Notes: generated from the letters alone by a model not told the origin. DNA of 34,773 nt from Gemmatimonadota bacterium (GCA_022566515.1 JADFIT010000019.1:1-34773), one strand, 5' to 3'. Shown: positions 8,812-17,031, counted from the stretch's first letter. Numbers and translations are program-made.

Positions 8812-9450
8812 CTAAGCACGACGGCGGGCGTACTCGGCTGCCCGCATGGCGGAGTTGAGGATCTTGTTGTAATCCCCACAGCGGCAGAGGTTGCCGGAGA
8901 GGGCGTGGGCGGTCTCTGAACGGGTGGGGTTCGGGTTGGCCTCGACCAAGGCCACCATGCTCATGATGAAGCCGGGAGCGCAGAACGCGCACTGGAATCC
9001 TCCCTCATCCACCACGGCCTGCTGCACGGGGTGGAGCTGCCCCGTGGAGTCCTCTAATCCTTCGATAGTGGTGATTTCCTGGCTCCGTACCGTGTGGGTC
9101 AGCGTGGAGCACGAGTAGCGGTTTACCCCGTCGATCAGGACGGTGCAGGCGCCGCATTCGGCCCGATCGCAACCCAGCTTGGTTCCCGTCAGACCCAGCT
9201 TGTACCGCAGGGTCATAGCCAGGGTCTCGTGTGGCACCACGTCCACCCGACGCTGTTGTCCGTTGACGTTCAGTGTGATGAGGCGCTCGACCGCTCCCTG
9301 GGTAAGGGTCTCGGCAAACACGCCTGAGGATCGAAACAGGTAAGCGGTAGAGGAAACGGCCGCGCCGGTGGCGATGACACCCTTGATAAAGGTTCGTCGG
9401 GAAACCCCTCCTCGTTGCTCGTGGTCGATGATGAGATCAACGGCTGGCAT
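8812..9450 (-). CDS. Tat-exported [2Fe-2S] subunit of the molybdo-hydroxylase
   Basis: The product is 212 aa from ATG 9450. The frame extends upstream to a TTG, but GGAGGGG ends 8 nt before ATG 9450, which fixes the start. A twin-arginine signal (SRRTFIKG, then a hydrophobic stretch through AYLF) opens the protein. A plant-type ferredoxin domain follows with C-x4-C-x2-C-x11-C (GCDRAECGAC then YSC), and then the helical second cluster domain with CAFC and LCRC. Lengths and spacing are normal for the small subunit of the xanthine dehydrogenase family. The Tat signal implies that the folded complex acts outside the cytoplasm. It is the first gene of the operon, with about 140 bases separating it from the convergent-side neighbour at 9593. 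Confidence 0.93.
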   Translation of the reverse strand: MPAVDLIIDHEQRGGVSRRTFIKGVIATGAAVSSTAYLFRSSGVFAETLTQGAVERLITLNVNGQQRRVDVVPHETLAMTLRYKLGLTGTKLGCDRAECGACTVLIDGVNRYSCSTLTHTVRSQEITTIEGLEDSTGQLHPVQQAVVDEGGFQCAFCAPGFIMSMVALVEANPNPTRSETAHALSGNLCRCGDYNKILNSAMRAAEYARRRA

Positions 9451-9458
9451 CGAACCAT

Positions 9459-9465
9459 CCCCTCC
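9459..9465 (-). promoter_or_regulatory. Ribosome binding site deciding the 2Fe-2S subunit start
   Basis: On the minus strand this reads GGAGGGG, eight bases before ATG 9450. It favours that ATG over the in-frame TTG at 9471. Confidence 0.75.
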
Positions 9466-9592
9466 AGGCAAAAGCCAACCCTATTATAAGGCGCAAGACG
9501 GTGATCGGCGAGCCGCCGAGCGGGGGTCCCCTGATTCAGGCCACGCCATCCGGTGCCGCGACAGGCATTTCTGGAAGATGGAGCGGTGGCGG

Positions 9593-10912
9593 TTACGACG
9601 CCTGCCTCCGTGAATTCGCCAACACCCGCAAGGTAGCCGGTACCAGGTAGGCGTTGCTCGCGGTCCGCCCGACGACGAACGCGATCATCGCGGCCGTCAC
9701 GCCCACCAGATCCAAGCCATTGCTGAACGCCACGAACGCGATGGCGATGCCAGCCACCTCCACGACCGTGGCGCCGGTGATCGGGCCCGTGTGGCGTCCC
9801 TGTACCAGGACGCCCCGCTGGAACGAGAGCAGCACCGACAGGGCCGGAAACGGAGCCAAGATCCTCACGGGAACGATTGCGAACGACGCAAGCTCGGGAC
9901 TCAATCCGGATACTGTCTCGAACCAAAAGCCGGCGAGAGGCGTGAACGCGATCAGGGCGAGCGCCGCCGAGGCTGCGATGCCGAGTCCGAAAGCGAAGCG
10001 TCTCAGTTCGTCGTAGTGCTCGAAGTCCTTGCCCATCAGCGCGATCGCAACTTCCTGATAGCTCAAGCCCAAAGCGCGGAACACGAACGAAAGGGCGTGC
10101 ACCACCGGAAACACTGCAAGAGATTCTAAGGGAAAGCGCGCCCGGCCCATGAAGAACGTGAGCATGGGATGGACCGCCAGTCCGACGATGGACGTCAGCG
10201 CCAGAGGGTAGTAGAAGTGGGTGATGCGCCGGTAGTTGAGTTGCTCGGCAGGTGGCGCATTCTTGTCGTGTGTGCCGAGTAGTTTGCGGACGGTCCGACG
10301 TGCCATCAACCGGCTGGCCACAGCATCGAAGCACACGCCCGCGGAAAGCGCCGCCGCTCCCACGTAGGCTCCCGGCAGAGCGAACACCACGAATAGCACA
10401 ACGGTCGTGGATGTCATCACGGCGAGTCGCACCAGGGTGCCGTAGGCGACGAGGCGCGTGAGGCCGGCCCGGATGAGAAGTCCCTGGAAGAACCTCCGGT
10501 ACCCTATTGCCGCGGGCCAGGGCAAGAGAATCAACAGGGCACCGTATGTGAGGCGGGCTACGTCATCGGGGAGACCGATGACTCCCTGAAAAAACCAGCG
10601 GAACACCGCCGGCGTCACAACTACCAACATTGCTCCGGTGATCGCCGCGTTCAACCCGTACGTGTAGTTGCGCAGCTTCCTGAAGCTGGACGCATCCGTC
10701 ACCAGGGCAGTGGACGCCGTCATGATCATGATGACCGGCGCCTCCACCAAGATCGCGAACGCCACGGCTACTCCGTGGGCCGCCAGGTTGTACAGGGGAT
10801 CGGGCAGGCGCGCGATGATGGCGGCGAGGAACGGCCCCTCGAATGCCATCATCAGCCACGTGCCGGCCAGCGGTACCCAGAAGATGAAAATCGACTTCGC
10901 GGAACGGCGCAG
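9593..10912 (-). CDS. ANKH/MATE-like polytopic membrane transporter (MOP-fold), probable CTG start
   Basis: This is a polytopic protein of 439 aa if it starts at CTG 10912, or 419 aa from ATG 10852. It has about 12 hydrophobic helices in two related halves, as in MATE-type flippases. Segments such as RRITHFYYPLALTSIVG, PLESLAVFPVVHALSF and AIVPVRILAPFP resemble the vertebrate ANKH phosphate/citrate transporter and its bacterial relatives more than drug-exporting MATE pumps. The ATG would cut into the first membrane helix. In frame upstream lies RRSAKSIFIFWVPLAGTWLM, a natural positively charged start of helix 1. No ATG, GTG or TTG precedes it before the stop at 10967-10969, but CTG 10912 has GGAG seven bases upstream. 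Substrate unknown. It is divergent from the lipoprotein gene. Confidence 0.75.
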   Translation of the reverse strand: MRRSAKSIFIFWVPLAGTWLMMAFEGPFLAAIIARLPDPLYNLAAHGVAVAFAILVEAPVIMIMTASTALVTDASSFRKLRNYTYGLNAAITGAMLVVVTPAVFRWFFQGVIGLPDDVARLTYGALLILLPWPAAIGYRRFFQGLLIRAGLTRLVAYGTLVRLAVMTSTTVVLFVVFALPGAYVGAAALSAGVCFDAVASRLMARRTVRKLLGTHDKNAPPAEQLNYRRITHFYYPLALTSIVGLAVHPMLTFFMGRARFPLESLAVFPVVHALSFVFRALGLSYQEVAIALMGKDFEHYDELRRFAFGLGIAASAALALIAFTPLAGFWFETVSGLSPELASFAIVPVRILAPFPALSVLLSFQRGVLVQGRHTGPITGATVVEVAGIAIAFVAFSNGLDLVGVTAAMIAFVVGRTASNAYLVPATLRVLANSRRQAS

Positions 10913-10919
10913 TGCTGTG

Positions 10920-10923
10920 CTCC
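10920..10923 (-). promoter_or_regulatory. Candidate ribosome binding site for a CTG start (transporter)
   Basis: GGAG on the minus strand lies seven bases before CTG 10912-10910. It supports a non-ATG start that restores the first membrane helix. Confidence 0.45.
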
Positions 10924-10950
10924 AAGGGGTAAGAGTGGTGATCGAGTCCC

Positions 10951-10978
10951 AATTATGCAGTGGGAATTATACAGTGGA
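10951..10978. repeat. Tandem 14-bp direct repeat in a divergent promoter region
   Basis: AATTATGCAGTGGG (10951-10964) is followed directly by AATTATACAGTGGA (10965-10978), matching at 12 of 14 bases. The repeat sits between the divergent transporter and lipoprotein genes. Read on the minus strand, the second copy contains TATAAT (10971-10966), a possible -10 element for the transporter. It may be a regulator site pair or simply a local duplication. Confidence 0.6.
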
Positions 10979-11006
10979 GCGCGGGCAGCGCCGAGGTGGG
11001 AGAGGC

Positions 11007-11014
11007 AGGAAAGG
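11007..11014 (+). promoter_or_regulatory. Ribosome binding site for a CTG start (lipoprotein)
   Basis: AGGAAAGG lies five bases before CTG 11020. From that codon the protein has a textbook lipoprotein signal. The in-frame GTG codons at 10960 and 10996 lack such a site. Confidence 0.5.
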
Positions 11015-11019
11015 GCGGC

Positions 11020-11457
11020 CTGAATAGGGCGATTGGAATTTTACTCCTGGCCGCGGCCGCGTCTGCCTGTGGCGACTCGACTGGACTGGACCCCAATGAT
11101 CTCGAGGGCACATGGGTTGCCAGCGTTTGGGAGCTGACCAACCCGGCAAGCGCCAGTCAAAGCGTGGATATGCTTGCGGCGGGCGGAAGCATGACGATCG
11201 TGTTCAGATCCGATGGCACGTTCACGTCCACCATCCTCGAGCCCAATGAGACGGTTCCCGATGTAGACACCGGCACGTACGAAGTTGTGGGGAGCGCGCT
11301 CACGATTGCGGAATCCGGTCAAGGAAGCCCGACATTGTTTCAGGCCGTGAGGGACGGGAGTACTCTTACGCTGACGTCCTCGGACGAGGACTATGACTGG
11401 GACGACGACGGCACGGACGATCCTGCCAACATGCGGATTGTGCTGAACCGGCAGTAA
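11020..11457 (+). CDS. Small lipocalin-like lipoprotein
   Basis: From CTG 11020 the product is 145 aa and begins MNRAIGILLLAAAASAC, a short basic start, hydrophobic core and lipobox (A-S-A-C). The in-frame GTG starts at 10960 and 10996 would add an odd acidic N-terminus. After the lipid-anchored cysteine the chain looks like a single small beta-barrel of the lipocalin-like type: EGTWVASVWELT opening, MTIVFRSDGTFTSTI and GTYEVVGSALTI strands, and TLTLTSSDEDYDW. The C-terminal part is rich in Asp, including DYDWDDDGTDD, which might bind metal. Such lipoproteins are common in Gemmatimonadota and Bacteroidota; function is unknown. It is probably an envelope protein, possibly binding a small hydrophobic ligand. 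Confidence 0.72.
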   Translation: MNRAIGILLLAAAASACGDSTGLDPNDLEGTWVASVWELTNPASASQSVDMLAAGGSMTIVFRSDGTFTSTILEPNETVPDVDTGTYEVVGSALTIAESGQGSPTLFQAVRDGSTLTLTSSDEDYDWDDDGTDDPANMRIVLNRQ

Positions 11458-11486
11458 GTTGCGTCAAGAGGCATAAGGAGACAGGA

Positions 11487-11505
11487 CCCCGGGCTTAGTC
11501 CGGGG
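11487..11505. terminator. Candidate bidirectional terminator hairpin
   Basis: CCCCGG (11487-11492) pairs with CCGGGG (11500-11505), with a possible extra G-T pair and a 5-7 nt loop. It lies between the convergent lipoprotein and serine hydrolase genes. There is no T-tract, so an intrinsic terminator is plausible but not certain. Confidence 0.45.
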
Positions 11506-11516
11506 CCCGCCGTGGC

Positions 11517-12965
11517 CTATCGAATCCGCTCAGAATAGTTGCTGTGCTGCTTCATCCGCAGCACTTCACCATTCGGTCCCAACTCAAACGTGATCTCCTC
11601 GGCCAAGGACTCGTCATCCCGGATCCGCCGGAAGGTGTTCCCTGCGATGTGCTTCAGCTTGGACAAGGCCTCGAGGGGGTTGTCTGTCGGCAGACCGATC
11701 ACGGCAAGGCCGCCCTCCCAGGGAATCACCTGTTCCTCGCCGCCCCAGGGGTAGCCGTCGTAGGTACCGACAAACTCGAGGAGCTGTTGATCGACGGTCT
11801 TGCCCCCCTCGGGGTTTTCTCTCGCCGCCTTGATAGCCGGTGCCACGATCTCGTATGCTCTCTGGGTGAACCGTGTCGGGTTCACACCCCCCGCGTTCGC
11901 CATGGCGATCGTGGCGATCTTGTCGTCGGTTTGTATCCGCAGATTCGACCGGAACCCGGGGCAGCTTCCGCCGTGACCCACGAACGTCTTGTCGTTGCTT
12001 CGTGACACTGAGAAACCGAGTCCCCACATGGTTTTCCAGTCGGGATTCACCCAATGCACCCGGTGCATCTCTCTGAGGGTGTTGGCCTCGAGGACTTCAG
12101 TCTTGCCGGTTTCGAGCAGACGGAACTGCCACGACGCGAACTTGGCCAAATCTTCGACGGTGGATGCAAATCCGGCTGCGGGTGCAATCCCGCGGGCTTG
12201 GAAGAACTCCACCTCCCGACGTTCGCCACCGCGCCGTGTGGCGCTGTATCCCTGGGCAAAGCGGCCGCCCCGATGCTCTACCGGGATTTCCGGGCTCGTG
12301 TCGTCCATGCCGAGTGGTTGGAGAATGTTCTCGCGAACGTAGTCGCCGTAGGGGTTGTGGGATTCGCGAGCCACGATTTCGCCGGCCAGGGTGAGCCCCA
12401 AGTTCGAATATTGGAAGATGCGGTCGGCGGGGTAGAGCGTGCTCTGGTGGGCGATCCGTTGCACGATCTGATCGTGCGTCGGGAAATCGAACGGGTCGGT
12501 CCAGTAGGGGTAGTCCGATTCCCGCGGCAGTCCCGACGAGTGAGTTAGCAGCCCTTGTATCGTTACTGGAGGCGCCTCCGGGTACGTGTTCTCGATGTCG
12601 AACCAGGGAAGGTGATCGCTCACCGGGTCGTCGAGGCGCAGGCGTCCCAGGTCGCGAAGCTGCATGACGCTCACGCTGGTAAAGAGCTTCGATATGGAAC
12701 AGATGCTGTAAATCGTCGTGGGTGTCGCCTCGATCTTCCGTGCAACGTCCGCATACCCGAAGCCCCGGCTCCACAACAGTTCTTGATCGTACACCACCGC
12801 GGCTGAGATCCCCGGGATGTTGTGGTACGCCTGTTGGGCGTCGAACCACACGTCCAGCAGGTTCAACGCGTCCTTGACCCGCGGGTCGTCGGCCACCGGC
12901 TCGACCTGCTGAGTTGTGGGGATCACGAAGAGCAAGGCGGCAAGGGCGACAGTCGGGACTTTCAT
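11517..12965 (-). CDS. Secreted serine hydrolase, beta-lactamase / class C penicillin-binding-protein fold
   Basis: The product is 482 aa with an N-terminal signal peptide (about 1-19). The catalytic set of the class C beta-lactamase/esterase family is complete: S90-I-S-K93, Y186-S-N188, and H331-G-G333 in place of the KTG motif. A C-terminal region of about 120 residues (from about 365) is predicted to be beta-rich, as in family members with an extra lipocalin-like domain. ATG 12965 has GGAGA five bases upstream. It is divergent from the S9 peptidase gene. It could be an esterase, D-aminopeptidase or peptidoglycan hydrolase; the sequence does not decide. The HGG motif argues against classical beta-lactamase action. 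Confidence 0.9.
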   Translation of the reverse strand: MKVPTVALAALLFVIPTTQQVEPVADDPRVKDALNLLDVWFDAQQAYHNIPGISAAVVYDQELLWSRGFGYADVARKIEATPTTIYSICSISKLFTSVSVMQLRDLGRLRLDDPVSDHLPWFDIENTYPEAPPVTIQGLLTHSSGLPRESDYPYWTDPFDFPTHDQIVQRIAHQSTLYPADRIFQYSNLGLTLAGEIVARESHNPYGDYVRENILQPLGMDDTSPEIPVEHRGGRFAQGYSATRRGGERREVEFFQARGIAPAAGFASTVEDLAKFASWQFRLLETGKTEVLEANTLREMHRVHWVNPDWKTMWGLGFSVSRSNDKTFVGHGGSCPGFRSNLRIQTDDKIATIAMANAGGVNPTRFTQRAYEIVAPAIKAARENPEGGKTVDQQLLEFVGTYDGYPWGGEEQVIPWEGGLAVIGLPTDNPLEALSKLKHIAGNTFRRIRDDESLAEEITFELGPNGEVLRMKQHSNYSERIR

Positions 12966-13098
12966 GGGATTCTCCGGTTCCGGGACTGCTATGATCCGTT
13001 GTGGCTGCGTTCCGTGAGGAAAAGATGGAGCGGACTACACGGCTGTACAAGGACGGCCGCGGGGGTGGGGGCAGACGAGGCGGAGCAAAGCCCAACCC

Positions 13099-13128
13099 GG
13101 TCAGCGATGCGTGGCTATCCGGCTGACC
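13099..13128. promoter_or_regulatory. 7-bp inverted repeat upstream of the S9 peptidase gene
   Basis: GGTCAGC (13099-13105) and GCTGACC (13122-13128) are perfect inverted copies 16 bases apart, ending 57 bases before the peptidase ATG. It may be an operator in the divergent promoter region or a leader hairpin. Confidence 0.4.
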
Positions 13129-13185
13129 CCACGATATCCTTACACCATCATTTCCCCTGCCAACGACACATTCGAGCATGCCGCC

Positions 13186-15963
13186 ATGACACGTACAATC
13201 TTGTGCATTCTCTCTGCCACGCTTCTCGCATCGCCCCTTGCGGCCACCGCCCAGCAGAAACCCGTGGTCAAGCCCGCCGACTACGGCCAATGGGAGTCGC
13301 TGGGCCAGCCTACGTTGTCGCCCGACGGCAAGTGGCTCGCATATGCGATCCGTCGGGTCAACGAGGAAAACGAGTTGCGCATCCGGAGCCTAACACGCGA
13401 CACCACCCGTGTGGTGGAGTACGGCTCTGCACCCCGCTTCTCGCAAGATTCGCGCTGGCTGGCGTACTCAATCGGCGTGTCGCCGGATGAACGCGAGCGG
13501 CTGGCCGAAGAGGAAAAACCGATCCGCAACAAGTTGGGGGTCCTAGACCTGGCTGCCGGCGATGAGACGATAGTAGACGACGTCGCTTCGTTCGTTTTCA
13601 GCGAGGGTGGCGAGTACCTCGCTATGCGAGCGTATCAGCCAGAGGGAAGCGAGCGGAGCGTGGCCGATCTGCTGATCCGCGATCTCGCAAGCGGTACGAT
13701 CTCCAACTTCGGCAACGTGTCGGCTTTCGCGTGGGCCGAGGTCGGAACACTGCTGGCGATGACGATCGAAACGGAGACTGGTACCGGCAACGGTGTGCAC
13801 CTTTACGATCCGGCCACCGGATCGCTTCACGTGCTCGAGTCGTCCACGTCGGTCTATCGGGGTTTGGCCTGGCGTGAGGACGCAGACGATCTGGCTGTGC
13901 TTCGCAATAGCGAGGACGACGCGTTCGAGGAAGACACCCACGCAATTCTGGTTTGGGTCGACCTCGGCTCGGGGCGGTTGTCGAAGCGAGAGTTCGAGCC
14001 CTCTCAAATAGAGGCTTTCCCTGATGACATGCGCGTCGCCGAGCAGCGGACCTTGCGGTGGGCGGAGGATGGATCGGCGATCTACTTCGGTCTCCGGACG
14101 CGTGAACGCTCCCCTGAGAGGGAAGACAAGAAAGAAGAAGAGAAAGCCGATGCCGACACCACGGCCACCGAAGAAGCGAGCGACGCCGACAGCAAGAAAA
14201 AGGAAAAGAAATCCGACGTTCAAATATGGCACGCTCGTGACTTCCGCATCATTCCAATGCAACGGTCACAGGAAGAGCGGGACCTCCAGCGCACGCTGCT
14301 CGCGGTATGGCACCTCGACTCCAATCGCTTCATCCAGTTGGGCACGGATTTCAGGGAGAGTGTGGAGGTGTTGGAGGGCGATTTATTTGCGACCGAAACA
14401 GGGAATGCGCCGTACGCCTTCGAAACCATGTTCGGACGCAGGTATAACGACATCTATCTGATTGGCATCAAGACCGGTGAACGAAGGAGGATCATCGAGC
14501 GCGTACGTCACTTCTACGGTGGCAGCTCGACGGGCCGCTACCTGCTGTATTTCAAAGGCAAGGATTTTTGGACGTACGACGTGCGGGAGGACGAGCATCA
14601 CAACCTCACTGAGGGCGTGCCCGCGATGTTCGCCAACGAGGAATATGATTACCCGGTGGAACAGTACCCGCCCCATGGCATAGCCGGCTGGACGAAAGGC
14701 GACCGTTCGGTCTTGGTCTACGACAAGTATGACATCTGGAAGCTTTCACCCAACGGGTCGGGAGTCGATCGTCTCACGAGCGGCGCCGACGCTCAGGTGA
14801 TTCACAGGTATGTGCGCTTGGATCGGGAAGAGGAGAGCATCGATCCCGACGAGACGCTCTATCTCAGCCTCTACGGCGAGTGGACCAAGAAATACGGCTT
14901 CGCCAAGATGCGAATCGGGCGCGAGCCGGAGCGGCTGGTGTTTGAAGACAAGCTCGTGAGAGGCCTGGTGCGTGCGGAGGACGCGGATGTGTTCGCGTAT
15001 GGAATGCAACACTTCGATGACTCACCGGACTATTTCGTAGCCGGCCCCGATTTGAGCAACGCACGACAGGTCACCGAGACCAATCCGTTTCAAGAGGACT
15101 TCGCTTGGGGGCACTCCGAGCTTGTGGATTTCGAGAGCACGACAGACAGGAAGCTTCAGGCGGCCTTGCTCTATCCGCCGAACTACGATGCGTCGAAGCA
15201 GTACCCCATGATAGTGTACACGTACGAAATTCTCTCGCCACGCGTGCACTCGTACGTCGTTCCGTCTCAGAGGAGCTATTACAACTTCTCGGTGTTCCTC
15301 AACGAGGGGTATGTCGTGCTGCTCCCGGACATCGTCTACCGGGACCGCGACCCCGGGCGCTCTGCCGTGGAGTCAGTGGTGGGAGCGGTGAAGGTGATTG
15401 TGGATCGCGGAGTGGCCGATCCCGAGCGGATCGGTTTGGTGGGGCACTCCTGGGGCGGATACCAGGCGACGTATATCCCGACCCAGACCGACATTTTTGC
15501 AGCGTCGGTAGCTGGTGCGCCGCTCACCAATTTCCTCAGCATGATGGGCGCGATCCACTGGCGGCCAGGTCTTCCGGAAACGGGTCACTGGGAGACGGGT
15601 CAGGCACGCATGGGCGTGCCGTTCTGGGAGGACTTCGAGGCCCACGTCCGCAACTCGCCCGCCGCTTTCGTTAATCAGCTCAACACTCCGATGCTGATGA
15701 TGTTCGGTGATGCGGATGGCACCGTGGACTGGCGGCAAGGTGTGGAGTTCTACAACTACGCCCGGCGCGCGGGGAAAAAGGATTTCGTGATGCTGGTGTA
15801 CCCGGGTGAAGACCATGGACTCCGGAAAAAGGAGAACCAAATGGACTATCAGCGCCGCATCCTCCAGTGGCTCGGCCACTACCTGAAGGGAGACGAGGCG
15901 CCGGCGTGGATGACGGAAGGTGTCAGTTGGCTGGAAAGGAAGAAGGAGCTAGAAGGCAGTTAG
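13186..15963 (+). CDS. Secreted S9 family prolyl-oligopeptidase-type peptidase
   Basis: The product is 925 aa. The frame opens at 13111, but ATG 13186 is followed at once by a signal peptide (MTRTILCILSATLLASPLAA, then TAQQ), so it is the likely start. The N-terminal two thirds are a beta-propeller with WD-like repeats (LSPDGKWLAY, RFSQDSRWLAYSIG, FVFSEGGEYLAM). The C-terminal alpha/beta hydrolase holds the triad: Ser755 in GHSWGGY, Asp844 in GDADGTVD and His877 in EDHGL. A strongly charged, low-complexity insertion of about 40 residues (about 306-345, alternating Lys/Glu/Asp) interrupts the propeller, probably as an exposed loop. The product is likely a periplasmic or surface peptidase for short peptides. 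It is not a dipeptidyl peptidase IV by any feature I can see. Confidence 0.92.
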   Translation: MTRTILCILSATLLASPLAATAQQKPVVKPADYGQWESLGQPTLSPDGKWLAYAIRRVNEENELRIRSLTRDTTRVVEYGSAPRFSQDSRWLAYSIGVSPDERERLAEEEKPIRNKLGVLDLAAGDETIVDDVASFVFSEGGEYLAMRAYQPEGSERSVADLLIRDLASGTISNFGNVSAFAWAEVGTLLAMTIETETGTGNGVHLYDPATGSLHVLESSTSVYRGLAWREDADDLAVLRNSEDDAFEEDTHAILVWVDLGSGRLSKREFEPSQIEAFPDDMRVAEQRTLRWAEDGSAIYFGLRTRERSPEREDKKEEEKADADTTATEEASDADSKKKEKKSDVQIWHARDFRIIPMQRSQEERDLQRTLLAVWHLDSNRFIQLGTDFRESVEVLEGDLFATETGNAPYAFETMFGRRYNDIYLIGIKTGERRRIIERVRHFYGGSSTGRYLLYFKGKDFWTYDVREDEHHNLTEGVPAMFANEEYDYPVEQYPPHGIAGWTKGDRSVLVYDKYDIWKLSPNGSGVDRLTSGADAQVIHRYVRLDREEESIDPDETLYLSLYGEWTKKYGFAKMRIGREPERLVFEDKLVRGLVRAEDADVFAYGMQHFDDSPDYFVAGPDLSNARQVTETNPFQEDFAWGHSELVDFESTTDRKLQAALLYPPNYDASKQYPMIVYTYEILSPRVHSYVVPSQRSYYNFSVFLNEGYVVLLPDIVYRDRDPGRSAVESVVGAVKVIVDRGVADPERIGLVGHSWGGYQATYIPTQTDIFAASVAGAPLTNFLSMMGAIHWRPGLPETGHWETGQARMGVPFWEDFEAHVRNSPAAFVNQLNTPMLMMFGDADGTVDWRQGVEFYNYARRAGKKDFVMLVYPGEDHGLRKKENQMDYQRRILQWLGHYLKGDEAPAWMTEGVSWLERKKELEGS

Positions 15964-15991
15964 AGGAATGTCGCTGTTGCGTCGCCCGCGA

Positions 15992-16012
15992 CTCCCCACT
16001 CCCCACTCCCGA
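15992..16012. repeat. Three tandem 7-bp units
   Basis: CTCCCCA, CTCCCCA and CTCCCGA follow one another between the convergent S9 peptidase and beta-barrel genes. This is a short simple repeat that may vary in copy number. There is no sign of function. Confidence 0.6.
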
Positions 16013-16020
16013 TCTCTCTC

Positions 16021-16917
16021 CTACCACGCGATCGAGAAGTTCACCAGCGGCAGGAACCCCCCGCCTTTCGTACTGGTTGCCACTGCCGCCTCCACAGTGA
16101 GACGGCTGTCGATTCTGCGGAACCCGAAGCTCAAGATGGCCGTCCCCTCTCCGGGGACGATCCAGTTCTCCGTGATGAACTTCACGTCCTTGCTGGTCCG
16201 CACCTCGCCCCCCAGCATCAGGAGTGGATCTTCGCTGAAGCCGCTCCGGGAACCGAACGGGAACGAGATACCGCCCGAGAATGAGGCCCTAAAGTCACCG
16301 GCCGTGATGCCGGTGTAAACCATCCCGACACTTTCCTCTGAGGTGCCTGGTTTCACCCAGAAGAGGCCTACCGCCCCCTGGACGTATTCGGAGCTGAGGA
16401 GCTGCAGCTTGGGGGCGATGTAGAAGAGCTGGTCTTCCAAATCGATCCCGGGAATCGCGGAGAACCCACCCGAGATCATTCCCATCTTGCCGATACCCAC
16501 GCCGAACGAGGGAACGACCAGCTCGTACACTCCGGCGTACCCGTGTCCTTGGCCGGGTACTCGTGCAGTCGGGGCCAGGAACAACCGGCTGTCGCTGGGA
16601 TCTGCCGGCCAGAATTCTCCGCGATATCGTTGGCCCCGAACCACGCGCACCTGCTTCACGTCCCTGCGTTGGAAGCCGATCTCGAGTCCACCCACTGTGC
16701 GAAAGAGAATTTGAGTGCCGTCGATTCGGGCGATCCGGCCGAACAGCTTCGTGCCGTCGAGAAGCTCGACTTGCTGGACGATGGTCGTGTCGTCCAGGAC
16801 CCTGAGCCCGTCCTCTCTCACCTGGCGCGCCGCCAGGGAACCGGTGGAGCAGGTCAACACCGCAACGATGGTGGCGGCATGAAACCGGCCGCGACTCAAG
16901 TGGCTATTGGTGCTCAT
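16021..16917 (-). CDS. Predicted outer-membrane beta-barrel-like protein with N-terminal SM-like small barrel
   Basis: The product is 298 aa. A signal peptide covers about 1-29. Residues about 45-95 (VELLDGTKLFGRIARIDG, ILFRTVGGLEIGF, VKQVRVV) have the strand pattern of an SM/Hfq-like small beta-barrel. The remaining 200 residues are alternating amphipathic strands (SFGVGIGKMGMISGGFSAI, DFRASFSGGISFPFG, TAILSFGFRRID) and end in NFSIAW, an aromatic last residue as in barrels inserted by BamA. GGAGG lies five bases before the ATG. It is divergent from the XRE gene and shares the operator-like region with it. I do not recognise a named family. An envelope location is likely; the function is unknown. 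Confidence 0.72.
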   Translation of the reverse strand: MSTNSHLSRGRFHAATIVAVLTCSTGSLAARQVREDGLRVLDDTTIVQQVELLDGTKLFGRIARIDGTQILFRTVGGLEIGFQRRDVKQVRVVRGQRYRGEFWPADPSDSRLFLAPTARVPGQGHGYAGVYELVVPSFGVGIGKMGMISGGFSAIPGIDLEDQLFYIAPKLQLLSSEYVQGAVGLFWVKPGTSEESVGMVYTGITAGDFRASFSGGISFPFGSRSGFSEDPLLMLGGEVRTSKDVKFITENWIVPGEGTAILSFGFRRIDSRLTVEAAVATSTKGGGFLPLVNFSIAW

Positions 16918-16958
16918 AAGATCCTCCAGGTCCGTCGGCCAATCGTTCTAGCTCGCGA

Positions 16959-17023
16959 ATATAGCGTGTACACAATATAATATAGCTTATAGCTGATATT
17001 GTCAATATGCGGTTACGCTATAT
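16959..17023. promoter_or_regulatory. AT-rich multi-palindrome operator region
   Basis: A perfect 9-bp inverted repeat, ATATAGCGT (16959-16967) and ACGCTATAT (17015-17023), flanks a core. The core holds a second perfect inverted repeat, ACAATAT (16972-16978) with ATATTGT (16996-17002), and the palindrome AGCTTATAGCT (16984-16994). The hexamer TATAGC occurs at 16960, 16981 and 16988, and inverted at 17017. A TATAAT (16976-16981) can serve as a -10 element. The segment sits between the beta-barrel gene and the XRE gene, so autoregulation by the XRE protein is likely. AT content is far above the surroundings. Confidence 0.7.
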
Positions 17024-17031
17024 ATTTCGGC

